A DNA stretch of 64,000 bases from Aporrectodea caliginosa (GCA_020284085.1 JACEVL010000284.1:127001-191000); one strand, 5' to 3'. Counted from the stretch's first letter, positions 11,346-22,768 are shown. The notes: a model not told the origin generated them from the sequence alone. Numbers and translations: made by a program.

Positions 11346-11589
11346 CTGTATTTAACCACTGCTTCGAATATTCATGAGGCAGTACCTTTGACATTATCAC
11401 GTTGTACCCATCAAAATGCAAATAATGTATCTTGCAATACGGAGAATAGCTGAACGCGATCAATCTCTGTTTTGAAAAGCTCGGTCCTCTGCATCCGATT
11501 GAATAGGGAGATACTAAAAAAGCAAATGATTGATCAGCTCACTATGCGTAGATAAACCATGAATAATAACTTGTTTGGACATTCATGAA

Positions 11590-11815
11590 AGCACCTATAA
11601 TTATGTGCATGAGTGGAGCACTGCATTATATCCGTTTGGTTTGTACACTCTGCTTAAACACGGAGTGTAAAGATTCGAACCTCCTCTGTGACGGTTGCTG
11701 TGCAGAGACCTTAGTCAAGTTCTACATTCATAATTGCTCAGCGCCATTGAGTAATGCTTGATTAATAGCTAGTGGTGCCTAATGATTGCGCATTAATCAT
11801 AGTAAATAATATTTA
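11590..11815 (+). mobile_element. SINE fragment (family A)
   Basis: A B-box-like AAGATTCGAACCTCC near 11671 is followed by ATAATTGCTCAGCGCCATTGAG, the tail shared with the copies at about 2690 and 29740. The A box is weak. No separate tRNA gene is implied. Confidence 0.4.
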
Positions 11816-12439
11816 TGATGTCGTACGGTTATATATAATATAATTATATGAATATGTTTATATATATTATTATAGCCTAAGTTAATCATCACTATTATTT
11901 CCGACGGTTATATGCATGTAATGAATCACATAATATTATCAGACCATTAACTGTCCCTGCGCGAATTCTGTTTTTCCCAAACGCACGCGACAATGGTAGA
12001 ATTATATTCGCGCTCTCTTGAGACGGTCAGTGGTGCGTGCCATCGTACTGGAACCTACGACAATAGCGCAGACTGTACGCGCTCCCGGGAAATGCGAAGT
12101 CGTGATCAATAGCAAATCACTGGCAATGAACGCATAATTGTCAGAAAGACTAGGTTAATGTTCAGCAGAGCTACGCTACGGAGTCACGCGCCACTCGACG
12201 TTGTTTGACAACAGATCGGACTGCATCAGCTATCAATCTGAGATTGAAATGTTTTCCATACTGACCGTTACAATGTTGTAAAGAAATGCAGAGGGAGATA
12301 ACATGAAAGACCTCAACTGCGAATCGTTCTCGTGTAGCTTTAAAAATCACCATGTTCAACGAAACTAGACATTATAAATATATAATTCTATTAGTGTTCG
12401 CCATTTTCTTCTTTTGTGGAACCACTTATACAGAAAGGA
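11816..12439. other. Upstream region of the PAN-domain exon
   Basis: AT-rich, with a TATATATA-rich patch at 11828-11870 and no coding signal recognised. It would contain any promoter and 5' UTR of the gene starting at 12440. TATAAATATATAATT at about 12374 is a possible TATA-like element 50-70 bases before the ATG, but with no transcript data this is only a possibility. Confidence 0.3.
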
Positions 12440-12788
12440 ATGTCGCTGCTTTTGAGGTTTCTATTGCCTGTTGGCTGTTTCGTCTTTCATTTGCTGCTAC
12501 TTTCCAATGGACAGATGACGGCCAAATCGTTCCAGGTGATCCGAGCTCCAAATGGAACCGAGGTATGCGCTGTTGATCCTCCGTCAACGGAGTTCCATGT
12601 CTCCGAGTTAAACGGAGCGTTAGTCAACATCGGAACTGCTCCACCGAAAGCAGTATGTGGCTGGAAATGTACGAATGATCTAAGCTGCACGTCGTATAAC
12701 TGGAGAGACGATATCCAAGTCTGTGAAGTCTACCATTATGATCCCGCCAGTTGTTCAGTCGTGACCTGCTGCGCGTTTTATCAGGTAG
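12440..12788 (+). CDS. Exon 1: signal peptide and PAN/apple-like domain
   Basis: The ATG at 12440 opens MSLLLRFLLPVGCFVFHLLL, a clear signal peptide (basic residue, long hydrophobic core), with likely cleavage around SNGQ. A cysteine-rich domain follows: EVCAVD, AVCGWKC, DLSCTSYNW, QVCEVY, SCSVVTCC. This pattern (CxxxC, then C-x-S/F-x-x-x, then C..Y) resembles PAN/apple modules that bind protein or sugar ligands outside the cell. A tandem donor, CAG/GTAG/GTAAAG, ends the exon: the second site (after 12788) gives phase 1, which matches the Thr-rich exon at 31933. The first site (after 12784) gives phase 0 and would not fit. An upstream frame from 12352 also looks hydrophobic but reads out of frame. 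The link to the distant exons is inference. Confidence 0.7.
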
Positions 12789-12824
12789 GTAAAGTTTACG
12801 TAGATTGCTAGATGGCGGTTTAAT

Positions 12825-12960
12825 CATAATAATGAATAATAATATTTATTCTTTAATTAAGAGCCTGACAAACGCACTGCGCTGTACATGTACATGTTAT
12901 GACAATTAAACAATTTGCAAGAAGACAAATCAAAGAAGACATAAATCAACAAAGTTGCAG
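12825..12960 (-). repeat. LINE 3'-end fragment
   Basis: TTATTCTTTAATTAAGAGCCTGACAAACGCACTGCGCTGTACATG closely resembles 35995-36040 (TTCTTTATTAAACGCTGGCAAACGCACGGCGCTGTACAT), the 3' tail region of the minus-strand LINE at 36-37 kb. It is a 5'-truncated insertion of that family. Confidence 0.5.
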
Positions 12961-12964
12961 CCAT

Positions 12965-13110
12965 GCAAGGCGCAAGCTCATTGTACTTTGCTGCCACCTA
13001 GGGAATGAAGGCATGAGCTAAACCCAGGGTGCCTTACGGGAATCGAACCGGGTCCGTGAAAACTTCAGGCAAGAGTGTTATCCTTTATACTATCCCCCAT
13101 CCCCAACTGC
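12965..13110 (-). mobile_element. tRNA-derived SINE, minus strand
   Basis: Read on the minus strand there is a tRNA-like head, GGGGGATAGTATAAAGGATA, then a B box, CCGGTTCGATTCC. The acceptor ends do not pair well and the anticodon region is not convincing, so this is a SINE head rather than a tRNA gene. Confidence 0.5.
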
Positions 13111-14289
13111 TGGCACTTCCATCTGGAACGCTCTAACTCATCATGCTTGCAGCTCTCCTACGAAGCCTGCCTTTCGTTATGAACTATAAACTTGTGTCTA
13201 AACTATTCGGTTCGTTGTGTCTAATCTTGTGTCTAATCGTCCAGTCCGTTTTCGGTTCCTATTGTTTACCAGGCTTCAATGTGAAATTCTGAACTTTGTA
13301 AGGAAAGCATTATCAAATAATACTTGCATAGTACCCCATAGTGAAGTTTTTGATGAGGGCCATGTAGTGCAACTAGTTTCGCAGATTTGAAGACGACGCC
13401 TTCCAAGTCTCAATCGGTATGCTTCTTGATCTCATTGGCAGTCGGCAGTTCTTAGCTTAGGTCAACTAGTTCTCGTTTGTTAGGTATACAGGTAACTGGT
13501 TTCCAACACACCGGAAAATTAGTGGATTAGGTGTTGGTAGAAAATTTCTAATATAATACATATAGGCAGAAATTCTTCAGTGAGAGAGTTGTGGACTTGT
13601 GGAATGGTTTGGATGGTAGTAAGCCTAATGTCTCAGTATTAACTATCAGCTCTGAAGAGGAAGCCTGAAAGGATGGGCTATTAAGCGTTCCAGATTAAAC
13701 TGCAGTATAGGCCTAATTCTAACACAGCACGTCTTCTGAGCCATTTCAAAACCCTTGCTATATTATTACATTATATAATAACGATCGAACGAACGAACCT
13801 CGGAATGAATGAATAAATGAAGGATAGAATGAACCAACGAACGATCGAGCGAATGAGTAAATGACTGAAAGAATGAATAAAATATATGCCTGAGTAAATT
13901 AAAATAACTTAAATGCATTACCAGGCCTGGCCTGTTAATAGGTCCATGTTAAAATTGTCAAGACTAAATGCTGTAGAACGCAAGACCGTTTCTTCGATTA
14001 ACAGATTCATAATGGAGCCATTCAAGACGGGCGCATCAAAGCAACATTCACATGCTCACATTGTACATGCTTCATCGACACAATGCATCAATGAATCCTC
14101 TTTCAGCTCGTATTGCGCCGCTGTCGTGACACTGACATGGTCCATGTTTGCATAATATATCGATCGGAGAGAAAACAGAAGGAATACCAGACGCTGCCAT
14201 AATCCAGAAATGCAGAATGATCTGTTGGGACATGTCTCCAGGGCTGCCGACAGAAATTCCGGGCCCCTAGGCAGAGCAGTCACGGGCCC
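13111..14289. other. Intronic or intergenic; GAAT-rich tandem repeat
   Basis: No exon recognised. A degenerate tetranucleotide repeat of GAAT/GAAC type (AACGAACGAACC... GAATGAATGAATAAATGAA) lies at about 13785-13890. The rest is unassigned. Confidence 0.45.
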
Positions 14290-16145
14290 TTAACTATCCT
14301 TGGACTTCATGAGAAATTTTTTTAAAAAACAAACTGAAATAATAATAGTGGACTTTATAGAATAGGTTAATTTCTTTGACAATTCTGACATTAATGAGAT
14401 ACAAGCAATACAATATCCGAATATAATACATGGAACAATCCGCTAAGGTTAAAAAAGTTGTAATCCTTAATATTACGTTTACTTCGCAAAGCTCTCACAA
14501 GCACACAATACGTTTCACTTCCATTATGACTTCCAATCACTTTTTGTGGTATATTTGGCCATGTTTTTGCGGGATTCGACCTTTGCTCGAATGTAGCATT
14601 CTCTACGTTCTTTCCACAAACTAACCTTGCTGCATCTGTAACAACTTTGAAATGGCTCTCTACTGCTTGCATGTGGCAATGGTATTTTTCAAGATCTGAC
14701 ATACTGCCAGTTTTAATGGCTTCCTCACGGTTATTTTCCGTAAACTTGCATGTTATAAGAGGTTCGCGTCTGTGAAAATCCAACCAGTTTACTTGCTCAT
14801 AGTAGTCAGTGGCTTCAAAACTGAGTTTCGAGATTGTGAATTATCTAACATCACCAGAACTGCTATGGTGACATGGGCGTCCGGAGGGGGGCGCAAGGGG
14901 GCGCATGTGCGCCCCTCTGGATTTTGCACATATTTGCTGAGAAATTTCTGAGTAGGACAATTTAGTAGAAACTGTGAGGATCGACTGCGTTGAGGGTCGA
15001 AAAAACTTGGTAGGAACAGAACAGAAATTTCAGACAACAAAGACGGATTCATAGATAGAGTGATAAATAAGTTTGGACAAGAACCCAGACGATTGCAATT
15101 GTTATTTCAAGAATAGGTCAAATTTCAGTCATATAAAATTGAATAATCATAATAGTTTCTGACAATGAATGTCTATGAATATTTTCGCATGTTGGGATTT
15201 GCGTCAGAGGATCGAGAGGTAGCCAGCACCTACTGTATATAGTCCCTGTGAAAACTATTTAAAAGTTTGCGCCCCCCTAGAAAAATTCCTGCGGACGCCC
15301 ATGTATGGTGACAACGATCAGCTTCCCTTTCTACTTTAATTCTTCAGGCTGCCAGATCTCGTATGTGTTTTCTCTCATCAATCATAATATTCAGGAACAC
15401 ATTTTCTGGGTGACCAATGTCCACAGAAGCCATTCTGTTGAATACATTTATCAGCAACCTCTCTCTCAATGGATGGTAAGAACGTGATAAATGAATAGCT
15501 TTCAATAAATGAGTAGCACCATCATAACATTAGGGTTTCAGCTTTATTTCAATCCAAATAGGAGCACATACTTTGATAATGTATTCTGCTAATGTAAAAA
15601 ATAAACTTTGGGATGGTTGGGATGTCGATACGTGAAGGCGAAATAACCTATTGGCAGTAGTAAGACAATGACTGTGGGCTATCTTTCCATTTTCTCTGCT
15701 ACTAAAACTTTCTGAAATCGATCCACTTTCAACAGACAAACACATTTCATAGAGGAATCTTTGATCTTTACTCAAACTCAGAAAACCTGTAATTTCTGGC
15801 AAATCTCGATAAATTCGTTTGAAACGTACGACATCAAGCGACTGACAAGCAGTAAGAGCTTTCCCTGAAAAATTTCGAGCTATTCACTCTGAGCTTTCAA
15901 TGCCTGTTTCTTAATTTTATCCTTTTTTTCATCATATTCCTTATTTCTTTTGCAAATCTTCCAACTTGTGTTCCGTGGATCTTAAGCTGACAGTGGGAAA
16001 ATGAAGCTTTAATTCAGACATCAATGACATTTGTAGCAACTTCCTTCGCAATTTTGACGCCGGAGTTGTTTTTGAACGTTCTGATTTCCTAATAATGTAA
16101 AACTGCATAACATTTGCAATTACAGGTAGCTGATTTTTTGGCAAC
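14290..16145 (-). pseudogene. Degenerate transposon-like gene, minus strand
   Basis: Read from high to low coordinate, separate frames give: NQLPVIANVMQFYIIRK with KLEDLQKK (16144-15941); SLSKDQRFLYEMCLSVESGS, HCLTTANRLFRLHVST and EYIIKVCAPIWIEIK (15802-15530); ENVFLNIMIDERKHIRDLA (about 15400-15330); and FEATDYYEQVNWLDFHRREPL with EKYHCHMQAVESHFKVVTDA and ARLVCGKN (about 14830-14590). I recognise these blocks, in this order, from a protein family that is widespread and repetitive in invertebrate genomes and is probably transposon-encoded. I cannot name the family with confidence. Frames are broken by stops and shifts, and a 431-bp element is inserted at 14873-15303, so it cannot make a protein. 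Confidence 0.55.
14873..15303. mobile_element. 431-bp MITE with terminal inverted repeats and target duplication
   Basis: The left end starts ATGGGCGTCCGGAGGGGGGCGCA and the right end reads TGCGCCCCCCTAG...GGACGCCCATG, so the ends are inverted (core GGGCGTCC/GGACGCCC with GGGGGGCGCA/TGCGCCCCCC subterminally). The flanks TATGGTGAC at 14864-14872 and 15304-15312 are a perfect 9-bp direct duplication. If the outermost base belongs to the element, this becomes 8 bp, the hAT size. It carries no transposase and interrupts the minus-strand pseudogene. Confidence 0.7.
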
Positions 16146-16149
16146 TCGG

Positions 16150-16960
16150 AAGCACACCCATAGCCTACACGGGGCAGGAACTTTTCTTTCTAATTTTAGC
16201 GCCATTTTTTAATAAGGTATTTCCACAGAACATGTCTTTTTTTGCCATGGTTTTCAACTGCGAAAGTAGACGAAACTTCCATCGCTCGGCGGCAAAGTTA
16301 GATGCCATAACTTTGATGCAATCTTTCTTTAATACTTATTTTTATAGACAGGAGCAACCTTTCTGATAGTGCCAAAGTTCATTTTTAACCAAAACATATT
16401 TCTTGCTATACCCAAATTGTTTAACGCCTTCGTAAGGTCTAAAGGCGCTATATGAATAGACAGACCAATAATTCATAAATTATATACCTCATAATTATGG
16501 GCTCAAGAAGTTCGGCATGTTTCAGTATTTATTTAGCTCCTTAGCCATTCTCTACTGTCAGCGACTAAGAACCATTCTCAGGATTAGCCTACTGCTGATT
16601 TCTTCGGCACAGTTGATTGGGGCCAGGTATCCGTGCTTTTTTGCTGGTGCGGCTTTTGTCACTCTCGACTACGGAATTCTCCTAGAACGCCTTAAGAGGT
16701 CATAAGAGGTCTTAAGAGGTCAGTTGGACGTCTCCTACAGTGGTTATGATGATCCTCCGTAACCGCAATTAATCGATGACATCTTGATCCATCTGGTCCT
16801 CGAACTCACTTGGCTTTGCACAGGGTTTCAGGTTCTAGATTGTAGGTTATCTGCTTTATATGCCGCACATTGAAGATCTAAGCTATGGTATTTCTTTCCT
16901 GCGAGTTGCTACTGACCAGTAGGGTATTCCGTAAAGAATGGACGACAAGCATTATGTATG
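16150..16960. other. No recognisable gene; local triplication
   Basis: Nothing coding was recognised. At 16690-16720 the decamer CATAAGAGGT/TTAAGAGGT is repeated three times. A SINE-like GCGCTATATGAATAGACAGACC occurs at 16446. Confidence 0.4.
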
Positions 16961-16964
16961 TATG

Positions 16965-17195
16965 TATGTATGAGCACTTGCTATAGCGCCCATTCAAGAT
17001 TTCTACTCAGAGGCGCTCACGACTACAGCGCGGACACTGAATCGGAGTTTCACGCCGAAGCGCATGAGCAATTGCGAGTGAAGGACTTGCCCGGAGTCCC
17101 TACGCGGCGGCTTGAGGTGGATTCAAAACCGCAACCCTCCGGCTGCAAGACACCGAACATACCCCTACACCACCGCGCCCCACAATATACTATAT
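16965..17195 (-). mobile_element. tRNA-derived SINE (family B), minus strand
   Basis: On the minus strand, GGCGCGGTGGTGTAGGGGTA supplies an A-box-like start and GGTTTTGAATCCACC a B box. The body includes CACTCGCAATTGCTCATGCG and the tail GGGCGCTATAGCAAGTGCTC. Related tails occur near 11240, 23805 and 41880. It ends beside TATG repeats (16953-16972). Confidence 0.6.
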
Positions 17196-17385
17196 ATTGC
17201 CACGTTGAGGGAACACGAAGTCGAGAAAGACAAACAAAGACATGGATGGAAAACGTGAGACAGGATCTTGCACAATAAGACATGGATGTGATAACGGCCC
17301 CGCATACTTTCAGAGACGGATAGAACTGGAGCCATCTCGCATAAACGTTGGCACATACCTAACGGAAGAGGGAAAAGAAGGATAA
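17195..17385 (+). pseudogene. LINE C-terminal fragment (RTE/Jockey-like)
   Basis: The + strand reads HVEGTRSRERQTKTWMENVR with a stop soon after, then DMDVITAPHTFRDR and WSHLA in shifted frames. The GxRSRGRQxKxWxxxVRxDL pattern is the conserved C-terminal tail of a LINE group. A longer copy lies on the minus strand at 45000-45400 (RIRNEVIRKELGQRETLVDK... RTKTLMESVRQDIVG). Here only the last part survives. Confidence 0.55.
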
Positions 17386-17487
17386 GAATAAGTATATATG
17401 CTATACTCAGACATACAGTATTGCTTGGCTGATAAAGTAACTTGTTCAGCTGGGAAACTGTTTGAGGCCGCTGAGGCGCTTTCTAAC

Positions 17488-17675
<188 letters not shown>

Positions 17676-19087
17676 CTGAAAGTCATCTCAGCAGATCTCA
17701 GAGAGCGTTGGCAATGTTCCGGAGAGGCAGATGGCATTCCCCCGTTCCAGAGCTACTGAGATACGTTGGAACAAGTACGATGTCTCTAGTGGATCGTGCG
17801 TTGCGGCCGTTATCCGGCTTCCCGACTCTAAAATGAATTGCAGACCTTCGCTGCTCCAAGCGCCGCCAGTTTCCATAGCGACAGCTACAAAGTCATGGCT
17901 GGTAGTAATTGTAGAGTATTTCACCCTCTTTGAAACAGTAGCGCGTTCGGCTGCTTCGCCAGCTCCGATTGATGTGTAAGGAAGATGAGACGTGGCGTAG
18001 GTGTCGGACACTGTCACATCCCATGCCAGGCATCATCCACGTGACCAAGGGATCAGCGTAACACCGTCTGGCCGCTTCCCATCTTCTCTTGAAAGGCCGA
18101 GAGGTTCTTTCTGAGCAGGTATTTTCGCTCTGCCAAGGGCTCTCCAGAGGACGTAGTTTAGCATACTGTGCCGCTGCTGTTAACCGCCTCCTCCTCCTCT
18201 ACAAACCAGCCCGTGAAGTCCTCTTGCGTCGACTTTGTGGTGGCATAAATGCGGCTCACAGAGTATCGTGCCTAGCCTCATCCCGACTGCGATCCGTACC
18301 TCCTCGTCTTGGCACAAGCCCAGAGCAGTCACAGGAGCAGCTAGAATCCAGTCACCAGAGTGAGGTGCTCGAGAAGCTAGTAGTCGGGCACGATCACTTG
18401 GAGCGCTAGTGGACTCGAGTAGGCCCTTCCACGCCTTGTCTGTAAATAGGAGATCCCACTCTTTTTGGCGATAAGTTGCTACTCCTGTGGGTGGTTCTGC
18501 ACCTGTCAGGGTCATCCAAGCAGTGAGTGCTGAATTCGCCAGTTCGTACGGTATTTCAGCCGACTCTGTCGGTAAGATGCATGCCTGAAGTTCGTTTGTG
18601 CTAGCAGCAGAAGCCAGGAAGGCGGAAAGTGCCAGCGTAGATGCACAACGAACACCCAGACCACCATCTCTCACCGGCAGAGAAGCCTGGAGCCAACGGT
18701 CGTCGTCAAGGTCTACATTTAAGATGGTTGAAAGACCTTCTCTCAATAAATGGTCGAATATGGCCAAGCCCGGGCAATCCGTATGTGCGCATACTGTATA
18801 ACAGCTTCGGCACACTTAAACTGCTTCTAAGTAGGACCAGAGCGTAATGTGTGTTAAGTAATGATAATCTTTGTATTGATCTTTCCAGATCGTTAGCTTT
18901 AAATTCCACGACCATATCCACAGCTGGACCTGGTAACAGAGGTGCACCCAACAACGTCATATTCTCGAAGGCCACGCTCTTGAATTCTTGAAAAGGCCGG
19001 GTCATCAATCGGCATCCGGATGTTGTGGCACGCGATTTCGCATATGCTGCGGTTTAATAGTAAACCCAGGTACTTAGATTCCTCCTC
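17676..19087 (-). mobile_element. 5'-truncated RLE-type retroelement copy (copy 2)
   Basis: On the minus strand, fragments in order: SKYLGLLLNRSICEI; MTLLGAPLLPGPAVDMVVEF with YALVLLRSSLSVPKLLYSMR; LPVRDGGLGVRCASTLALSAF; CEPHLCHHKVDARGLHGLVC (zinc-finger region); GLSREDGKRPDG..WSRG and WDVTVSDTYA (endonuclease core with a stop between); then DFVAVAMETGGAWSSEGLQF. All align in order with copy 1 at 19180-22206. A stop and at least two frameshifts disable it, for example around the GGGGG codons at 18180. It starts abruptly at the ATT array (19089) and ends at another array (17675), so it lies between microsatellites on both sides. Confidence 0.85.
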
Positions 19088-19088
19088 A

Positions 19089-19132
<44 letters not shown>

Positions 19133-19139
19133 AATTAAA

Positions 19140-19178
<39 letters not shown>

Positions 19179-19179
19179 T
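19088..19179. repeat. ATT microsatellite array between two retroelement copies
   Basis: ATT repeats with one AAAATTAAAATT interruption at about 19130-19142, then a T run. The 3' end of copy 1 and the truncated 5' end of copy 2 meet at this array. Confidence 0.95.
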
Positions 19180-19249
19180 TTTGTCGCCCGAGGTAGAAAT
19201 AATCCCTCAGGCTCTAAGAAACTATATTAGGAGCGTTTTCGTTCTGGAG

Positions 19250-22206
19250 TTAGCGGTCATCCTCACCGGTCAATTGCATAAAGGTGCTACGAAATGCAAC
19301 AGCATTAAACCGCTGCGTGCAAATGGAAAGACGCTGAAACAAGCGTGCTGTCTCCTGCGGTTCCCCCGAAACAATGGTCAAACGCCGACCTAGTTCTGAT
19401 AGGAACTCCCTGCCCTGGGCATTGATGGGACCCATGGTTTCCAATGCTACCGGAATGAAGTCATAGGTGCTGGGAATTTCTGAGTACTTGGTGATCTTCC
19501 TGGCGGCAGCCATTTCTGCTGCTGCTCCCGGCGTTATAGAAGTCAGGTGTGTATACGAGGCTGCACACGTGTGCACGCTGGTGGCATCCCAAGTCATATA
19601 TTTTCCTCTTGACCACGGGATCAACGTTGCTCCATCTGGTCTTTTGCCATCGCTTCGGAGCAGGCCGGTTGGTTCTTTGGTGCTCGGAACTTCAGCTCGC
19701 TGGAGAGCCCTCCAGATGATGTCATTAATTGTGAAGTGCCTGATGGTTCTACCTCCAGACAGTCTGCAGACCAGCCCATGATGCCCTCCCTTGTCTGTTG
19801 TCACACCGCATTGGCACTGGTGTGGTTCGCAGAGGTCAAGGCCCAATCGTAGGCCTATCGCCACCCGGACAGCTTCATCGGTGAGACACAGTCCACAGGA
19901 AGCGATCGGAAACGCAGCCATCCAGTCTCCTGCATGGGCGGAAGTTACTGCCCCCAATTTAGCCCTGTTGAGCGGATCCGTCGCCGAGGCCCACACTTCC
20001 GATATATCCTTCTCAATCAATGGTCTGTCTCAAATCTTTTGAGCCGTGATGGTCTCTAACGCACCGCTCGGGAGGGTGGTCCTACGAGCAGACAGAATTT
20101 CATCCTTGAAGGTGTCTTGCCAGTCCTCCGATTGAAGGATAGCGGATCCGAGATTTCTGGCTGATGCAGCTGATGCAAGATATGCGGAAGAAGCCAGCAT
20201 CTGAAGCCTTCTGATTCCCAATCCTCCTTCTCTAATCGGTAATGTCGCCTGTGTCCATTGGATGTCGCTCAGTCTGATGTTAACGATTGCCTCCAATCCA
20301 GATCTCATCTGTTCGTCCATTGTTCTCAACAGGGGGTGTTCCCAGCACTGTGTCGTTCTCAGCAGGAAGGTTAACCTCGCCGCCCCGAAGCACGATCTTA
20401 TGAGCATCAGGGCTCCCTGTGTTGGCAGCCTCCTCATGTCCACCATTGCCTGCTCCAATTTCTCTGAATGGTCCTGCAATGCCTTATCCAGCGCCGTTCC
20501 TTTGCAGAGAGGCGCACCCAGCAAACTTATTGAGTCCTTGGTAACTCGTTTGAAGTCCTCAAATGTCTTCTCTTCAAATTCCTCTCCAGCCAAAATTTCG
20601 CACTTCTGTCTATTCAGGCGTAAGCCCAGGGTCGTCTCCAGGCCTAATATGATGTTCATGTCATGACCCACGTCCTCCGGTCTTCCTCCTAATGAGAGAT
20701 CATCCAGGTATCCAATCCGGAAGCTGGAAACCAATGATCGTAAGGCAGGCTGCAATGGTAAGCAGAAGAGCAGAGGACCCAAAGGGTCCCCCTGCTGCGG
20801 TCCCATCTGTGATCTGACCACAAACTCTCCGAACTGGAGCATTGACTCCGCTGCGTATGCCTGATGAATGAACGGATATAGGTCGGGCATCGTCTCATGA
20901 ACTGCGCGTAGCATTACGTCCCGTCTCAGAGTATTGAACGCGTTGCTGAAATCCAGTTTTACGAAGACCTGCCCCTGTGGCATGTTTGTAACAAATGCTC
21001 TGGCCGCATGGACCGCTGTCTCGCACCCCCCAGGGGTAGCTATACCCACATGGAGAGGGGTGAAGAAGGATGCCAGCTTATCAACCGCATATTTGTTTGC
21101 CGCCTTTGCTGTAAGTCTTCTCCAGACATATCCGATCACAATTGGTCTCAGGCCTCCATTGCTTTTGGATAGTGCAATCAGTGTACCTCCGAACATCAGT
21201 CCGCGGACCTCCTCGGGGCATCCGCCTCTCAGCATGATGTTAACAAAACCTGTCAGCGCCTGGATGAGGTCTTGCGAAGACTCTTTGTTGTTTATCAAGT
21301 CCACGAGGAGCTGAGGGCGGAATCCGTCCGGTCCACCTGCTGAGCCAATGGGAAAAGATCTCACCAATCCCACGAGTTCCGACTCCTGTATCTGATATGG
21401 GGAGTTGTCTGACGGATCAGGAAGATCCGCAATCCTGGTCGGCTGTTCATCCACTGGGTGTTTTTCCTGCATGATTGTCCAGTTTTCCTCTGTAGCTCTA
21501 ACCGGATGATCCCTTTCACACAAGATGCGAGATGCGGCTCTTAAGTTTCCCTCCTCCAGTTTAGCGTTGACAGCAGCAAGGAGCAAGTCTCTGTCATTAT
21601 CCCGTCCTGTTCGTCTTTCATGTCCGCCTTGTAGCTCTATCTCACCATCCAGATGCTCCCGTCTGTCAATTCTCTTCTTAATGACGTTGGCCAGGTTGCG
21701 TCTCTTGCCTGCCCTCGGTGGTTGTGCTAGAATGCTCGGCGCAAACCACAACAACCGTCGCCAGACCTCGATGTCCTCCGGGTGATCCATGATGTTCCTC
21801 AGTATAGATGTGAGGGCCTTTGAGCATGCAAATCGTGCCCCTCTTGGTATGTGTTTGAGCACTTTTCCCCTCGGGTGATCAGGGTGTTGCAACGTGCCCA
21901 GTCCCAACACCGCCGTACTGTGTCTCCGGCTCTCGTTCATACCAAGTTGGATCCCTGTTTCTGGTCGGGTGTGAGGATCCAGGTCTTCCTGTCTCATTGG
22001 TCGGCCAGCCGACAAGGGGTCGACCCCAGCGGACCCCCCACTTGCTCCATCCGACAGCTCGTTACTTAGCGGCGGCTGCCTAGATCCTGGACAGGGGCTA
22101 TTTCTTGGGCCATGGTTGTGTACGGTGCCATCCTTGAGATGCAGCTGTCTTACCGCTAGGCAATAGCTGCACACCCCACTAGCCTTATTCGATCCTTTGA
22201 CATTAC
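19250..22206 (-). CDS. Retrotransposon polyprotein: RT and restriction-like endonuclease, one in-frame TGA
   Basis: About 985 codons. The N-terminal part has CSYC...HNHGPRNSPC, a possible zinc finger. The RT core shows SAGGPDGFRPQLL, RPIVIGYVWRRL, VKLDFSNAFNTLRRD (catalytic Asp), MGPQQGDPLGPLLFCL and GYLDD (about 20697-20713; YLDD rather than the usual YADD). After GGLGIRR the frame meets TGA at 20030-20032, then continues in the same frame with DRPLIEKD, so it may be a TGG-to-TGA change. Downstream are CEPHQCQC...HHGLVC (zinc finger) and DGKRPDG...WSRGK...TWD, the PD-x(15)-D core of a restriction-like endonuclease. No ATG lies in frame before GRPMRQED; the frame is open back into the TAA array. 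Confidence 0.8.
20030..20032 (-). other. In-frame TGA splitting the retrotransposon ORF
   Basis: Minus-strand codons read ATT TGA GAC AGA CCA TTG ATT GAG. Frame and homology continue unbroken on both sides. A single substitution from TGG is the simplest explanation. Otherwise the copy is open for about 985 codons. Confidence 0.75.
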
Positions 22207-22355
<149 letters not shown>

Positions 22356-22384
22356 AACCTCCTACGTTTTTATGCATAATTATT

Positions 22385-22665
22385 GTTTTTCTTTTTACCC
22401 GAGGTATCTATAATCCCTCAGGTGTCAGATATTGATAAGCAATGTTTACTCTGGAGTGGCCAACCTAGTCAAGATTTGGAAGAACGAAAGTGCTGTGGAA
22501 CGCAACAGCGTTGAAACGTTGGATTACAACGGACAGGCACTGGAACAAGAAACTGGTTTCTCTTGGGTCGCCCGAAATTTGGCCCAAGAGACGACCCAGG
22601 TCGGCAAGAAAGGCCAGTCCCTTGGCGTTAAGTGGTCCCATGGTTTCAAAAGCCAATGGCAAGCC
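22385..22665 (-). mobile_element. Retroelement copy 3: C-terminal end and 3' UTR only
   Basis: The minus strand reads PLAFETMGPLNAKGLAFLAD and DPRETSFLFQCLSVVIQRFN, equivalent to the last part of copy 1 (ALETMGPINAQGREFLSELG). A 3' UTR ends with the same hairpin (CCTGAGG / CCTCGGG, near 22396-22420) and an A run. The copy is 5'-truncated exactly at the ATT array starting at 22666. Confidence 0.8.
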
Positions 22666-22678
22666 ATTATTATTATTA

Positions 22679-22768
<90 letters not shown>

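Larger units (their letters stand above)
19180..22206 (-). mobile_element. Near-full-length RLE-type (R2/R4/Hero-like) retrotransposon, copy 1
   Basis: A 3-kb minus-strand element with one long reading frame, a 3' UTR ending in a small hairpin (CCTGAGG, 11-nt loop, CCTCGGG) and an A run. TAA arrays lie directly beyond both ends (22207-22353 upstream, 19088-19179 downstream). A central reverse transcriptase followed by a CCHC finger and a restriction-like endonuclease is the arrangement of early-branching LINEs such as R2, R4/Dong and Hero. R4/Dong elements are known to insert in TAA repeats, and this context suggests the same target here. The 5' UTR seems absent or very short. I infer an R4/Dong- or Hero-like family; phylogeny is needed for a name. 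Confidence 0.8.

Noticed and set aside
12352..12576. Alternative signal-peptide-like ORF at the PAN exon
   Set aside because: It starts with a hydrophobic stretch but runs in a different frame from the cysteine-rich domain and ends without any domain. The ATG at 12440 explains the exon better.
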